From Myxococcales bacterium (GTDB lineage: Bacteria > Myxococcota_A > Polyangia > Polyangiales > Polyangiaceae): a DNA stretch of 64,000 nucleotides. Below are positions 43,459 to 52,110 of this stretch, in pieces. A model generated the notes under the pieces. The model saw only the letters and a list, made by a program, of their open reading frames with translations, was not told where the DNA came from and made no database searches. The position numbers and the translations under genes were made by a program. The stretch is taken from positions 62,001-126,000 of the forward strand of contig CANJCO010000004.1 in assembly GCA_947473045.1 (NCBI GenBank), written 5' to 3'. Each line of letters begins with the position of its first letter. Position 1 is the stretch's first letter.

Positions 43459-44960
43459 CCGGCCACCCGCATCGCTTCGGCCAGCGTGGTTCGGCCCAGT
43501 CGGGCGTGTTCCACGGCTGCTTCAAACAAGGGAACGGTCCCCTCGGCGATCGCCAGCTTCATGAGCTGGGACGTGTCGAGGTTCTTCTGCAGGGCCTCTC
43601 GCACTGCCGGGGAAATCTCGAGGATTTCGTAGACCGCCGTTCGACCGTTCCAGCCGGTCGAGTCGCAGCGCGGACATCCTCGCGGCGCAAAGAACGACGA
43701 GCCTGTGAGCTTGGCGGCGGCGAGGCGGACCGCCTGCTCGGGCGTCGGTTTGGCGGGTACGCGGCAGTGCGCGCAAAGCTGTTTGACGAGGCGCTGCGAC
43801 ACGCACGCAAGCGACACCGACGCGAGCACGAACGGCTCGATGCCCATCTCGAGGAGGCGGTTGAACACGCCGGCCGCAGAGTCGGCGTGCACCGTCGTGA
43901 GAATGAGATGGCCGGTCAGGCCCGACTGCATGGCGATGTTGGCCGTCTCAGAGTCGCGAATCTCGCCGACCGCGATGACGTTGGGATCCTGCCGCAGCAG
44001 TGCGCGGAAGCCCTGCGCGAAATCGAGACCTGCCTGCCTGTTTACTTTGGTCTGCGCGAACGCGGGCACGACCAGCTCGATGGGGTCTTCGATGGTCGCG
44101 ATTTGAGCGCCGCCGCGGCGGGTTGCGCGAATGTGTCCGAGCGCCGCGTAGATGCTCGTGGTCTTCCCGCTACCGATCGGACCGGTGAAAAAGATGAGGC
44201 CCTGCGGCTTGTCGAGCATCGCCTTGACGCGTTCGAGCAGCGCAGGCGTGAGCCCCACTTCTTCGATCGACGGCAACTTCATTCCCGTGCGGCCTACACG
44301 CAAAACGATTTTCTCGCCGTGTTCGGTCGGGAGGAACGACGCGCGAATCTCTGCGGAGCCGTCGGGTGTCGCGATCGGGAAGTGTCCGTCCTGCGGCCGG
44401 TCGGTGACGTAGAGCACGAGGCGCGTGAGCACTTTGAGCCGGTTGGTAATCGGGCCTTGCAGGTCGGGCGGAAGAAGCCCGACGTCGATCATGTCGCCGT
44501 CGACGCGCAGCGACAGCTGCATGCCGCCGTGGCGCGGGTGCAGGTGGATGTCGCTCGCTTCCGCCCGGATCGCGGCTTGTACGGTCAGCGCAACGAGGGC
44601 CGACGCGTCGAGCTTGTGCATGCGCAGTTTCAGCGCCTCGATCGCGAGCGCGGCTTTGCGGGCTCGGATGGTTCCGGGCGGGAGCGCCGGCAGAAATTCG
44701 TCGACTTCAACGGGCGCTGTTACGGGGCGGCGCCGACTTGCGAGCTCGCATGCGCCAGCCCCCGCGAGCGCGAGGAGCACCACCGGGTGAATGAGCGAGC
44801 CGGCGAGCATGCGCGCCGCGGAGCTCGCGTCGGGAGCCGCAGCATAAAATGGGTAGATGTCGGGCACGACCAGCGCGAGCAGCGCGCACGCCGCGGCGAT
44901 CACGGCGATAAGAGTGAGTGCCCGAGCTGCTTTCTCCACCGGGGGCAGTCTACGCGCCAA
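43455..44960 (-). CDS. Membrane-anchored GspE/PilB-type secretion ATPase
   Basis: A 501-residue hexameric-type AAA ATPase of the type II secretion/type IV pilus extension family. Walker A GPIGSGKTT is near residue 258, the Asp box is TIEDPIELV, Walker B VGEIRDSETANIA and the His box TTVHADSA. The zinc tetracysteine typical of GspE/PilB (CAHC ... CPRC) is present around 397-430. Unusually, the N-terminus is not the normal N1 domain: it has two hydrophobic stretches (about 14-34 and 52-70), suggesting membrane anchoring. The start is TTG with no clear ribosome-binding site; a GTG at codon 8 is an alternative. No pilin or secretin gene is nearby. Confidence 0.9.
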   Translation of the reverse strand: MARRLPPVEKAARALTLIAVIAAACALLALVVPDIYPFYAAAPDASSAARMLAGSLIHPVVLLALAGAGACELASRRRPVTAPVEVDEFLPALPPGTIRARKAALAIEALKLRMHKLDASALVALTVQAAIRAEASDIHLHPRHGGMQLSLRVDGDMIDVGLLPPDLQGPITNRLKVLTRLVLYVTDRPQDGHFPIATPDGSAEIRASFLPTEHGEKIVLRVGRTGMKLPSIEEVGLTPALLERVKAMLDKPQGLIFFTGPIGSGKTTSIYAALGHIRATRRGGAQIATIEDPIELVVPAFAQTKVNRQAGLDFAQGFRALLRQDPNVIAVGEIRDSETANIAMQSGLTGHLILTTVHADSAAGVFNRLLEMGIEPFVLASVSLACVSQRLVKQLCAHCRVPAKPTPEQAVRLAAAKLTGSSFFAPRGCPRCDSTGWNGRTAVYEILEISPAVREALQKNLDTSQLMKLAIAEGTVPLFEAAVEHARLGRTTLAEAMRVAG

Positions 44961-44999
44961 CAGGGCTTACATGAAGCGATAACGCGACGGATCACGCGG

Positions 45000-45971
45000 T
45001 CATCGCACGGCGAGGGCGACCGCGCTGGCGACCAAAAAGGTGCTCTCGGCGCAGAGCGCGAAGGCCAGCGCTGACAAGGTCGACAGCCTCGCGGCCGAGT
45101 TCGATCGCCCTGAGATTCTTGGCTTGAAGTAGGCGCGCGCGAGCCTCATCGCCACCAGCCCCACGGGCACCGCGATGGCGAGCGCGACGAGGCCGGGCTC
45201 GGAACAGCCGGGCTTGAGGTTCGTATCGCCGTCTTCCGGGCCCGGCACGGTGCAGCCGACGGCGGCGGCCATCGCCATGTACGCAGCAGGGGCCGCGATA
45301 CCGACGAGGCCGGCCACCGTTGTGGCGAGCACGATGGGCCAGGCGAGGCCGTCTTTTGGGCCTGCCCCCGACGGCTGCACCGCAGGGAGGCCCGAGAGCA
45401 CGCGCGCAAACGCTTCGACCATGTCCGCCGCGCGGCCGTCGCGCTCTGCGGCAGACGAGAACGAGACCAGCATCGCGCTCACCCTGCCGTCCTTGTCGTC
45501 GATGGAAACGTTGGCGAACCCCATCGCGATCAGCGCTGCAGCACCTTCGCGCACGCCGGGGCCGAAGACCTCCGCGAGCAGCTCGGCGTCTGTTGTCGGC
45601 GAGTCGATGTACACGGCGCGATCGAAGCTCGCGTCGCCAGTCTGAAATTCGCGGTTGAGCCCCTCGGCCTTCGCATTTTCGTCGGCGGCCGACTCGCGCC
45701 GCAGCAAGATCCGCATCGGTCGCGGCGCCCGAAGATTTCCCCGCGCGCTTTGCCGATAGCCGGCCGTTCCGCCTGGCCGCACGTGCGTTTCTTTGGCATG
45801 CGTGTCGTAGAGGGCAGACATCGAAATCGACGAGGAGCTGCCCGATGTGTATTCTACACGAATTCGCACTCCGTCGCGGTCGATCTCGAACTGGCTCGCG
45901 CTCGAAGGGGCCCTCGCCAGCGCGCGGAACTCGGAGACGAGCGCGGACTCAGGGGTTTCGGTGAACGCCAC
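45000..45971 (-). CDS. Hypothetical protein with C-terminal membrane segments
   Basis: A 323-residue protein I cannot assign. The N-terminal ~190 residues are soluble and beta-rich (FEIDRDGVRIRVEY, FDRAVYIDSPTTDAELL, VSIDDKDGRVSAML). About three hydrophobic segments fill the last 130 residues, with a Gly/Cys-containing loop (GCTVPGPEDGDTNLKPGC) between two of them. The GTG at 45971 is chosen because it lies just after the stop of the upstream GST gene; the frame runs 63 bp further into that gene. It lies between the GST and the secretion ATPase on the same strand, 39 bp before the latter. Confidence 0.65.
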   Translation of the reverse strand: MAFTETPESALVSEFRALARAPSSASQFEIDRDGVRIRVEYTSGSSSSISMSALYDTHAKETHVRPGGTAGYRQSARGNLRAPRPMRILLRRESAADENAKAEGLNREFQTGDASFDRAVYIDSPTTDAELLAEVFGPGVREGAAALIAMGFANVSIDDKDGRVSAMLVSFSSAAERDGRAADMVEAFARVLSGLPAVQPSGAGPKDGLAWPIVLATTVAGLVGIAAPAAYMAMAAAVGCTVPGPEDGDTNLKPGCSEPGLVALAIAVPVGLVAMRLARAYFKPRISGRSNSAARLSTLSALAFALCAESTFLVASAVALAVR

Positions 45972-45981
45972 GAGGCCTGCG

Positions 45982-46593
45982 CTAGTGCTTGGCGCGCCAA
46001 GCGGCCACGCCGGCGTGATCGTGCACGGCGCCAAACAGACGCATGAGCTTGGGCAGCGCGTCGAAGATGCTGGCGGGAATGTGGTCGAGCGCTCCGTTTT
46101 TGAACCAACGCACGACCACGTACAGCTTGATATCGACCACCTGAATCGCGTCGCCGGCGAAAAACGGGCCGTCCCCCATCTGTCGCTCAGTGAACGCTCC
46201 CCACTCGGGAAGAAAACCCGCGACGAGCTGCGCTCGCGCGCGCTGCTTTTCGTCTTCGGTTTTTAGCCGCATGGTCGGCGAGACGGCCGCCCGGAGGTCT
46301 TCGACGTGGGCCATCATCGCTTCGTGACGGGCCGCTTCGTACGGCTCCGTAGGGTGCAGGCCGTGAAGTCTGCCGACCAGTCCAAGAATCGCGTTCGACT
46401 GCCCGAGCGGCGCGTGCCCCGGGGCCTCGAACACGGGCAGCGCCCCGAAGGGAGTGTGCGCCTTCATCGCGGCCCAATCCGCGTGCTTGATGCGGTGATC
46501 GTCGAACGCCACGCCCGCGAGATGCAGGGCGATGCGGCACTCCTCGCCGCGGCTTACGGGCGCATCGAAATAGGTCAGCTTCGGCTTTTGCAT
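45982..46593 (-). CDS. Glutathione S-transferase family protein
   Basis: A 203-residue GST-like protein. The thioredoxin-fold N-terminal domain includes LTYFDAPVSRGEECRIALHLAG and the cis-Pro/Glu-Ser-type region TPFGALPVFEAPGHAPLGQSNAIL, which binds glutathione in the superfamily. The all-helical C-terminal domain follows (about 80-200). The ATG at 46593 (MQKPKLTYFD) gives a normal N-terminus; a longer frame adds a low-complexity stretch. Sigma-class-like Tyr in TYFD may be the catalytic residue. Substrate unknown. Confidence 0.88.
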   Translation of the reverse strand: MQKPKLTYFDAPVSRGEECRIALHLAGVAFDDHRIKHADWAAMKAHTPFGALPVFEAPGHAPLGQSNAILGLVGRLHGLHPTEPYEAARHEAMMAHVEDLRAAVSPTMRLKTEDEKQRARAQLVAGFLPEWGAFTERQMGDGPFFAGDAIQVVDIKLYVVVRWFKNGALDHIPASIFDALPKLMRLFGAVHDHAGVAAWRAKH

Positions 46594-46716
46594 CCTCGGC
46601 AGCCTACACGTCGCGCCGCCGCCCGGGGCGGAGTGTTTGGCCACCAGTATCGTCTCCCCGTGCGGGCCGCGCCTTTGCCGTTGCGATGGATCGCGAACGG
46701 CGGCACCATGGTCGTC

Positions 46717-47739
46717 ATGCGCTCTTTTATCTTTGCTGGGCTGTCTGCGGTTGCTCTCGCCTGTGGTGCCGATGACAGCGAGTTGTTCGCGCCGGTGCCA
46801 CAGGCTTCAGCAGACGGTGGGAGCTCTGCGACGGATGGCGCGGCAACGGCCGACGGGTCGACTGGCGCCGATTCCAGCGCCACGCCCGACGGAGCAGCGA
46901 CGGTCGACGGGAGCGTCACGCCGGTGCCGGACGCAGGGCCGACATGCGGCGGCGCGAACCCTCACGCCTGCGACAACCTGAAGGCCGGCGGCTGGATCCC
47001 CGTCGCCTTTGCGGCCGCCCAAAACAAATGTCCGGCGAAGTTCAACAAAGAGCAACACCCCGTGACGACTCCGGTTGCGGCCGATGGCGCGTGCGCTTGC
47101 GGCATTGCGACGCAGACGCCGCCTGATTGCCAGTCGGGCAACATGACTACCTTCTACGACGTTGGCATTAACGCAACCTGCGGCACCCAGGGAAGCACAA
47201 TCAACTTTGCCAGCGGCAACTGCCGGCAAGGTGGGGGCCAGTTTGGCAATCACTTCAGCGGCAATCCGCTTCCGCCGACCGGCGGCGCCTGCACTGCGGC
47301 CGCGCCGAAGACCGACCTGTCGAAGGTCACCGCCACGACCACGACGACGTGCGAGCCGACCGCCTGCGCCGAGTCCATCTGCGAGGGAACAGCGCCGAGC
47401 ACCTTCGCGGCCTGCGTCGAGCAAGCCGGCGATCTCGTCTGCCCCGCGCCGTTCATCAACCGCACGCTGGTGGGCGACTCGGCCGCGGTGAGCGCGTGCG
47501 GCGCCTGCGCGTGCACCGTGACCAACAAACTGTGCAGCAAGGGCCAGTTCTACTCGTACTCCGACGGTCAGTGCGGAAACCAGACCAACGTCCTGCCCGT
47601 TGACACCACGTGCAACGGCGTAGGCAACAAGTTTTTCGGCAGTCTGCGGTACACCGCAACCGCCAGCGCGACCTACACCGCCGGGCCCTCCACGCCGACC
47701 CTCGGCCTGCTCAACACGAAGACGGTTTGCTGCCGTTGA
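46717..47739 (+). CDS. Cys-rich predicted lipoprotein
   Basis: A 340-residue predicted lipoprotein: MRSFIFAGLSAVALAC gives a lipobox at Cys16, then a long Ala/Asp/Gly/Ser/Thr linker to about residue 75. The remainder has about two dozen Cys, many as close pairs (GACAC, CGACAC, TTCEPTAC, VCCR at the very end), suggesting a disulfide-rich surface protein. An in-frame ATG 9 bp upstream is an alternative start; neither has a clear ribosome-binding site. No enzyme motif is seen. It is divergent from the GST gene with ~120 bp between. It could be a client of the disulfide system at 24-26.8 kb (inference). Confidence 0.75.
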   Translation: MRSFIFAGLSAVALACGADDSELFAPVPQASADGGSSATDGAATADGSTGADSSATPDGAATVDGSVTPVPDAGPTCGGANPHACDNLKAGGWIPVAFAAAQNKCPAKFNKEQHPVTTPVAADGACACGIATQTPPDCQSGNMTTFYDVGINATCGTQGSTINFASGNCRQGGGQFGNHFSGNPLPPTGGACTAAAPKTDLSKVTATTTTTCEPTACAESICEGTAPSTFAACVEQAGDLVCPAPFINRTLVGDSAAVSACGACACTVTNKLCSKGQFYSYSDGQCGNQTNVLPVDTTCNGVGNKFFGSLRYTATASATYTAGPSTPTLGLLNTKTVCCR

Positions 47740-47818
47740 GTGAAGGGGCGTTTGGCCCGCCCGTCGTGACGCTCGGATCTCGCGTGCGGCGCCTGCGCGC
47801 CGTGGGGATCGGGTAGCC

Positions 47819-49150
47819 GTGGGGATCGCAACGGTCGCGCGGGGTCCCGCTCTTCCGCTCATCGGCTCGACCGCTCACTACTTGCGCAATCCGCTCCGCT
47901 TTCTCGAGCAGTGCGCTCCGCTCGCCGACCTCGTCGCGCTCGATTTCATTCGCTACCAGCCGTGGCTCATCAACGATCCGGCGCTCGCCGAGCAGGTGCT
48001 CGTAAAAAACGCGGCAAACTTCACGAAGGACATGTTCGCGCGTGAGCTCATTCCAGTGCTCGGCGAGGGGCTGCTGACCTCGGAGGGCGCGTTCTGGAAG
48101 AAGCAGCGTCGCCTGATTCAGCCGGCGTTTCACCGCGAGCGCATCGCAGGATATGCGACCACCATGGTCGAGCAGACCTTGCGCGCGCTCGAAGGCTGGC
48201 GCGACGGCGCGACGATCGACGTGCACCACGCGATGATGTCGCTCACGGCCGAAATCGTGACCCGCGCGCTGTTCGGAACGGTCGCCGGAGATCTGCACGA
48301 AATCGCCGCCTGCCTCGACGTCGTCATGGATCGCTTCGGAGACCCGCTTTACACGCTGCTTCCGAGCCTCGAGCGTCTGCCCCTCGAACGAAACCGACGC
48401 TTTCGCACAGTGACCGCGCGACTCGACGCCATCGTTCGCGGCTTTATCTCCGAACGCCGCGAAAAGGGGCCCTCGGGCCCGCACGACGACCTGCTCGCCA
48501 TGCTCCTCGCCGCGCGCGACGAAGACGGTTCGAGCATGGACGACAAGACCGTGCGCGATGAGGTGCTCGTGCTCTTCCTCGCGGGGCACGAAACGACCGC
48601 CCTGTCGCTGTCGTGGACGCTCCACCTGCTGTCCGAAAATCCGCCGGCCGCGCGCGCGCTCCGCGCCGAGCTGGACGCCGTTGTTGGGGGCAGGACGCCG
48701 ACGGTCGACGACTTCGCCAAGCTCACCTACGCGCATCACGTGGTGCGTGAAGCGATGCGGCTGCGTCCGCCGGCGTGGGCGCTCGGCCGGGTCGCCGTCG
48801 CTCCGTTCGAACTGGGAGGTCACCACTTCGACGCGGGCACCTGGCTGTGGGTCACGCCCTGGACGCTGCACAGAAATCCGAAACACTTTCCCGAGCCCGA
48901 GCAGTTCCTGCCCGAGCGCTGGGAGGGCGACCTTCACAAGCGACTGCCCAAGTTTGCTTATTTGCCATTCGGAGGCGGGCCGAGGGTCTGTATTGGGCAG
49001 CAATTCGCGATGATGGAGTCGGTCTTGCTGCTGGCCACCATCGCGCAGCGCTTCGAGCTCCGCACCGCGGCCACGCCGGTCGTCGCGCCGCACCCCTCGA
49101 TTACGCTTCGGTTCAAGCACGGTCTGCACATGGTCGCCACGAAGCGATAG
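47819..49150 (+). CDS. Cytochrome P450
   Basis: A 443-residue heme monooxygenase. The I-helix oxygen-activation motif AGHETTALSLSW, the K-helix EAMR (ExxR), the PERW-type region FLPERWEGD and the heme-binding FGGGPRVCIGQQFAM with the thiolate Cys are all present. The sequence resembles bacterial P450s related to fatty-acid and xenobiotic hydroxylases, but the substrate cannot be predicted. No ferredoxin or reductase gene is adjacent. The start is GTG at 47819. It stands alone between the Cys-rich lipoprotein and the HEAT-PilT gene. Confidence 0.95.
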   Translation: MGIATVARGPALPLIGSTAHYLRNPLRFLEQCAPLADLVALDFIRYQPWLINDPALAEQVLVKNAANFTKDMFARELIPVLGEGLLTSEGAFWKKQRRLIQPAFHRERIAGYATTMVEQTLRALEGWRDGATIDVHHAMMSLTAEIVTRALFGTVAGDLHEIAACLDVVMDRFGDPLYTLLPSLERLPLERNRRFRTVTARLDAIVRGFISERREKGPSGPHDDLLAMLLAARDEDGSSMDDKTVRDEVLVLFLAGHETTALSLSWTLHLLSENPPAARALRAELDAVVGGRTPTVDDFAKLTYAHHVVREAMRLRPPAWALGRVAVAPFELGGHHFDAGTWLWVTPWTLHRNPKHFPEPEQFLPERWEGDLHKRLPKFAYLPFGGGPRVCIGQQFAMMESVLLLATIAQRFELRTAATPVVAPHPSITLRFKHGLHMVATKR

Positions 49151-49317
49151 CGCGTCTCGCCTCTGTGGGAGTGGCACCAGCGCCGTCGCTCCGCACGCTC
49201 TTCAGCCGCGGCACGCTCGACGCGGGTCGGGTGCGGGCCGCTTCCGATTGCGTGCGCACACCGGCGTCCCCTCATGATATTCTACCAGTTAGGCGGGGGC
49301 CGCGGGAGGGCGCTGGG

Positions 49318-52098
49318 ATGTTATCGATTCGAGAGGTGAGCAAGCAGCTCGCGTCGGCCTCGTGGGCGACCGACGGCGCGCGCACGGCGTTCGTCGCCGA
49401 GGCGTGTCCGCTTGGCCCGGCCGATGTGCTCAAGGCGCTGTCTGCAGTCGTGGAGGGTGGTGCGCGCTCAGACGGCGGCAATCACGCGGCTCGATGCGCC
49501 GCTTTCTCAGCCATTGTCGAGAGCTCCGCCGATCCTGACCTCTTCGTTCCGCTCGTCCGTGCCCTGCGAACGGCCGACGCGCTGCTGCGCGCGCACCTGG
49601 TTGCGCTGCTGCCGAAGGTCAACGCGTCGAGCGGGCACGCTCACCTGTGTCAGGCGCTCGGAGACGAGGCGCCGGAGGTGCGCGGCGCGGCCGCGGCGGT
49701 GCTGCGTCAAGTGGGAGGTCGATCCGCGTTTGAGATGATCGTCGAGCTGGCGCGCCAGCCCCTGTTTCCCGGTCGCATCGATGCCCTCGACGTCTTCGCG
49801 TTGAAGGCCGGCTCGCTCGCGGTCCCGCTCTTTGAAGCGGTGATCGATGCGGGCACTCCCCATGAGGTCGTGCACGCGCTCTCCTATATCGGCGACGCGC
49901 GACTGATGTCGAAGAACCTCGGTGAGGCTGTCGCGCTCGCGACCAAGGTGCTCGCGCGCCAGACGGCGGCCGAGTCGGCCGATGCGGCCGTGCTTGCCCT
50001 CGCAAACCTGGCGAGCGAAGACGAATTTTTCCTTGTCATGGGCGACAGGCTCGACAACCCTCCGCCGAATCTCGCGCGCGCGCTCGTCGCGGGCATGCAG
50101 CGGTTCAGCTCAAAGCGCGTGATCGACTACCTGCTCGAGCGCTTCCGCGCTGGCCCAAACGTGGTGCGCCATGCCGTCCTCGAGGCTGCGCGGGCCATCG
50201 CGAGCGAGCAGTCGATTCCCATCATCATCGAGGCGCTGCAGTTCGGTAGCCTCGTCGTCCGAACGCGGGCGGCCGAGATCATCGCCGAGCTTGGCAGGAG
50301 CGAGAAGGTCGATCCCGCTCGCTGCATCATTTGGCTGTTGCGCAGTCGCGACGTCAACGTGCGGCGCTTGGCGATCGAGATCGCCAAGCAGGTCGGTGAT
50401 CGCCGCGGTGACCTCGGTCCGAGCTTGCTCAAATACCTCCGCGACGAGGACTGGTGGGTGCGCGAGCGAACGGTAGACGCGCTCATCGAGACGATGGGCA
50501 CGGGCCTGACGCGCCACCTCGCCGAGTTTCTCAACGACGACTCCGACGTGGTTCGCCGCTGGGCGGTCGGGAGCCTTCGGCGCGTAAAAGACCCAAAATC
50601 ACTCGGCGCGCTGGTGCGCGTCGCCGGCGACGACGCCGACTGGTGGGTGCGCGAGCAGGCGATCGAGGCCATCGGCGAGCTCGGCGATTCGCGCGCCGTT
50701 CCTCACGTGATTGACCTGCTCCGCCGATTGCCCGACGCTCGCATTTCGTGCATCTCGGCGCTCGGCGCCCTCAAGGGGGCCGCCGCGTGCTCCGACGTCG
50801 CGCCGCTCGTGGTCGACCCTGACGCCGATGTTCGCCTCGCCGCGCTCGCCTTCGTCGCGTCGCTCGACGCATCGGCGGAGCTCGCGTGGGTCAAGCGCGC
50901 CGAGAGCGACGCAGACCCGCGCGTGCAGCGCGCCGCGCTCGAGCTCCTCGCGCGCTGGAAGGTCCCGGCCGCCGTGCTGCCGGGCGACGATCGCATCAAG
51001 AGCCTGCTCGACCGCCTCCTCGCAGCTGTGGCAAGGGCAGAGGCCGACGACCTTTTGATCGCAGTCGGTCAGCGCCCGTACGTCAAGCGTATGGGCAAGA
51101 TGGTCGCGCTCTCGGAGGCGCTGTTCACCGAAGATCAGGTGAAAGGCATTCTGCTTCCGCAGCTCACGATCGCCCAGAAGACGCAGCTGGAGGCCCTGCG
51201 CGATGTCGATTTCTCCTATGAGGTGAAGTCGCTCGGACTGCGCTTTCGCGCGAACGTATTTCAGCAGATGAAGGGCCTGTCGGCCGTATTTCGAATCGTC
51301 AAAAACACCATCCCCGAGCTCGGAACGCTCGGTCTTCCGCCCGTGGTTCGCAGCTTTGCTGATTTTAAAAATGGCCTCGTCATCGTCGGCGGACCGACGG
51401 GGTCAGGCAAGTCGACCACGCTCGCGGCGCTCGTCGACTTCGTCAATCGCAATCAATCGGAACATATCATTACGATAGAAGACCCGATTGAGGTCGTTCA
51501 CGGCACCAAGCGGTGCCTCATCAATCAGCGCGAGGTGGGCGCGCACACAACGTCGTTCGAGGCGGCGCTGCGGCGTACGCTGCGGCAGGATCCGGACGTG
51601 ATTCTGATAGGCGAAATGCGCGATCTGGAGACCATATCGTTCGCGGTGACGGCGGCCGAGACCGGCCACCTCGTCTTCGGAACGCTGCATACGGCTTCGG
51701 CCGACACGAGCATCGACCGCCTCATCGATACGTTTCCGCCTGGGCAGCAGCCGCAGGTTCGCGCGATGCTCTCAGAGAGCCTGCGCGCCGTGCTTTGCCA
51801 GCACCTGCTCAGGCGCAAAGACGGCCCCGGCCGGGTCGTCGCCGCCGAAGTGATGCTGGGCAACGCCGCCGTGTCCAACCTGATTCGCAAGGGAAAGTGC
51901 TTTCAGATACCCCAGGTCATCACCACCGGTCGTGAGCTTGGAATGCAGAGTATGGATATGGACCTGTCGCGCCTCGTTCGGGAGGGCGTCGTCGACCTCG
52001 ATGATGCGTACGCGAAGGCCGTCGACAAAAAGGCATTTGAGGCCATGGTAGGCGACGGCATCGGCGCCAATGGCGCCTTACCGCCAGTGCCCTCGTGA
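49318..52098 (+). CDS. HEAT-repeat/PilT fusion ATPase
   Basis: A 926-residue protein with an unusual architecture. Residues ~1-560 are alpha-helical repeats of HEAT type (for example EVRGAAAAVLRQVG, DWWVRERTVDALIE, DWWVREQAIEAIGE). The C-terminal ~350 residues are a PilT/PilU-type ATPase: N-terminal PilT domain, Walker A GGPTGSGKST (about 692-701), Asp box ITIEDPIEVVH, Walker B LIGEMRDLETI, His box GTLHT and a NLIRKGK motif near the end matching AIRNLIRE of PilT. PilT alone is ~350 residues, so the HEAT part is an added interaction module. The ATG at 49318 has GGGAGG upstream. It is followed after 12 bp by a second PilT gene. Confidence 0.92.
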   Translation: MLSIREVSKQLASASWATDGARTAFVAEACPLGPADVLKALSAVVEGGARSDGGNHAARCAAFSAIVESSADPDLFVPLVRALRTADALLRAHLVALLPKVNASSGHAHLCQALGDEAPEVRGAAAAVLRQVGGRSAFEMIVELARQPLFPGRIDALDVFALKAGSLAVPLFEAVIDAGTPHEVVHALSYIGDARLMSKNLGEAVALATKVLARQTAAESADAAVLALANLASEDEFFLVMGDRLDNPPPNLARALVAGMQRFSSKRVIDYLLERFRAGPNVVRHAVLEAARAIASEQSIPIIIEALQFGSLVVRTRAAEIIAELGRSEKVDPARCIIWLLRSRDVNVRRLAIEIAKQVGDRRGDLGPSLLKYLRDEDWWVRERTVDALIETMGTGLTRHLAEFLNDDSDVVRRWAVGSLRRVKDPKSLGALVRVAGDDADWWVREQAIEAIGELGDSRAVPHVIDLLRRLPDARISCISALGALKGAAACSDVAPLVVDPDADVRLAALAFVASLDASAELAWVKRAESDADPRVQRAALELLARWKVPAAVLPGDDRIKSLLDRLLAAVARAEADDLLIAVGQRPYVKRMGKMVALSEALFTEDQVKGILLPQLTIAQKTQLEALRDVDFSYEVKSLGLRFRANVFQQMKGLSAVFRIVKNTIPELGTLGLPPVVRSFADFKNGLVIVGGPTGSGKSTTLAALVDFVNRNQSEHIITIEDPIEVVHGTKRCLINQREVGAHTTSFEAALRRTLRQDPDVILIGEMRDLETISFAVTAAETGHLVFGTLHTASADTSIDRLIDTFPPGQQPQVRAMLSESLRAVLCQHLLRRKDGPGRVVAAEVMLGNAAVSNLIRKGKCFQIPQVITTGRELGMQSMDMDLSRLVREGVVDLDDAYAKAVDKKAFEAMVGDGIGANGALPPVPS

Positions 52099-52110
52099 CC
52101 GGAGCATTTC

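Noticed and set aside
49248-49283. Sigma-70 promoter before the HEAT-PilT gene
   Set aside because: TTGCGT and the TATTCT-like sequence are spaced too far apart.
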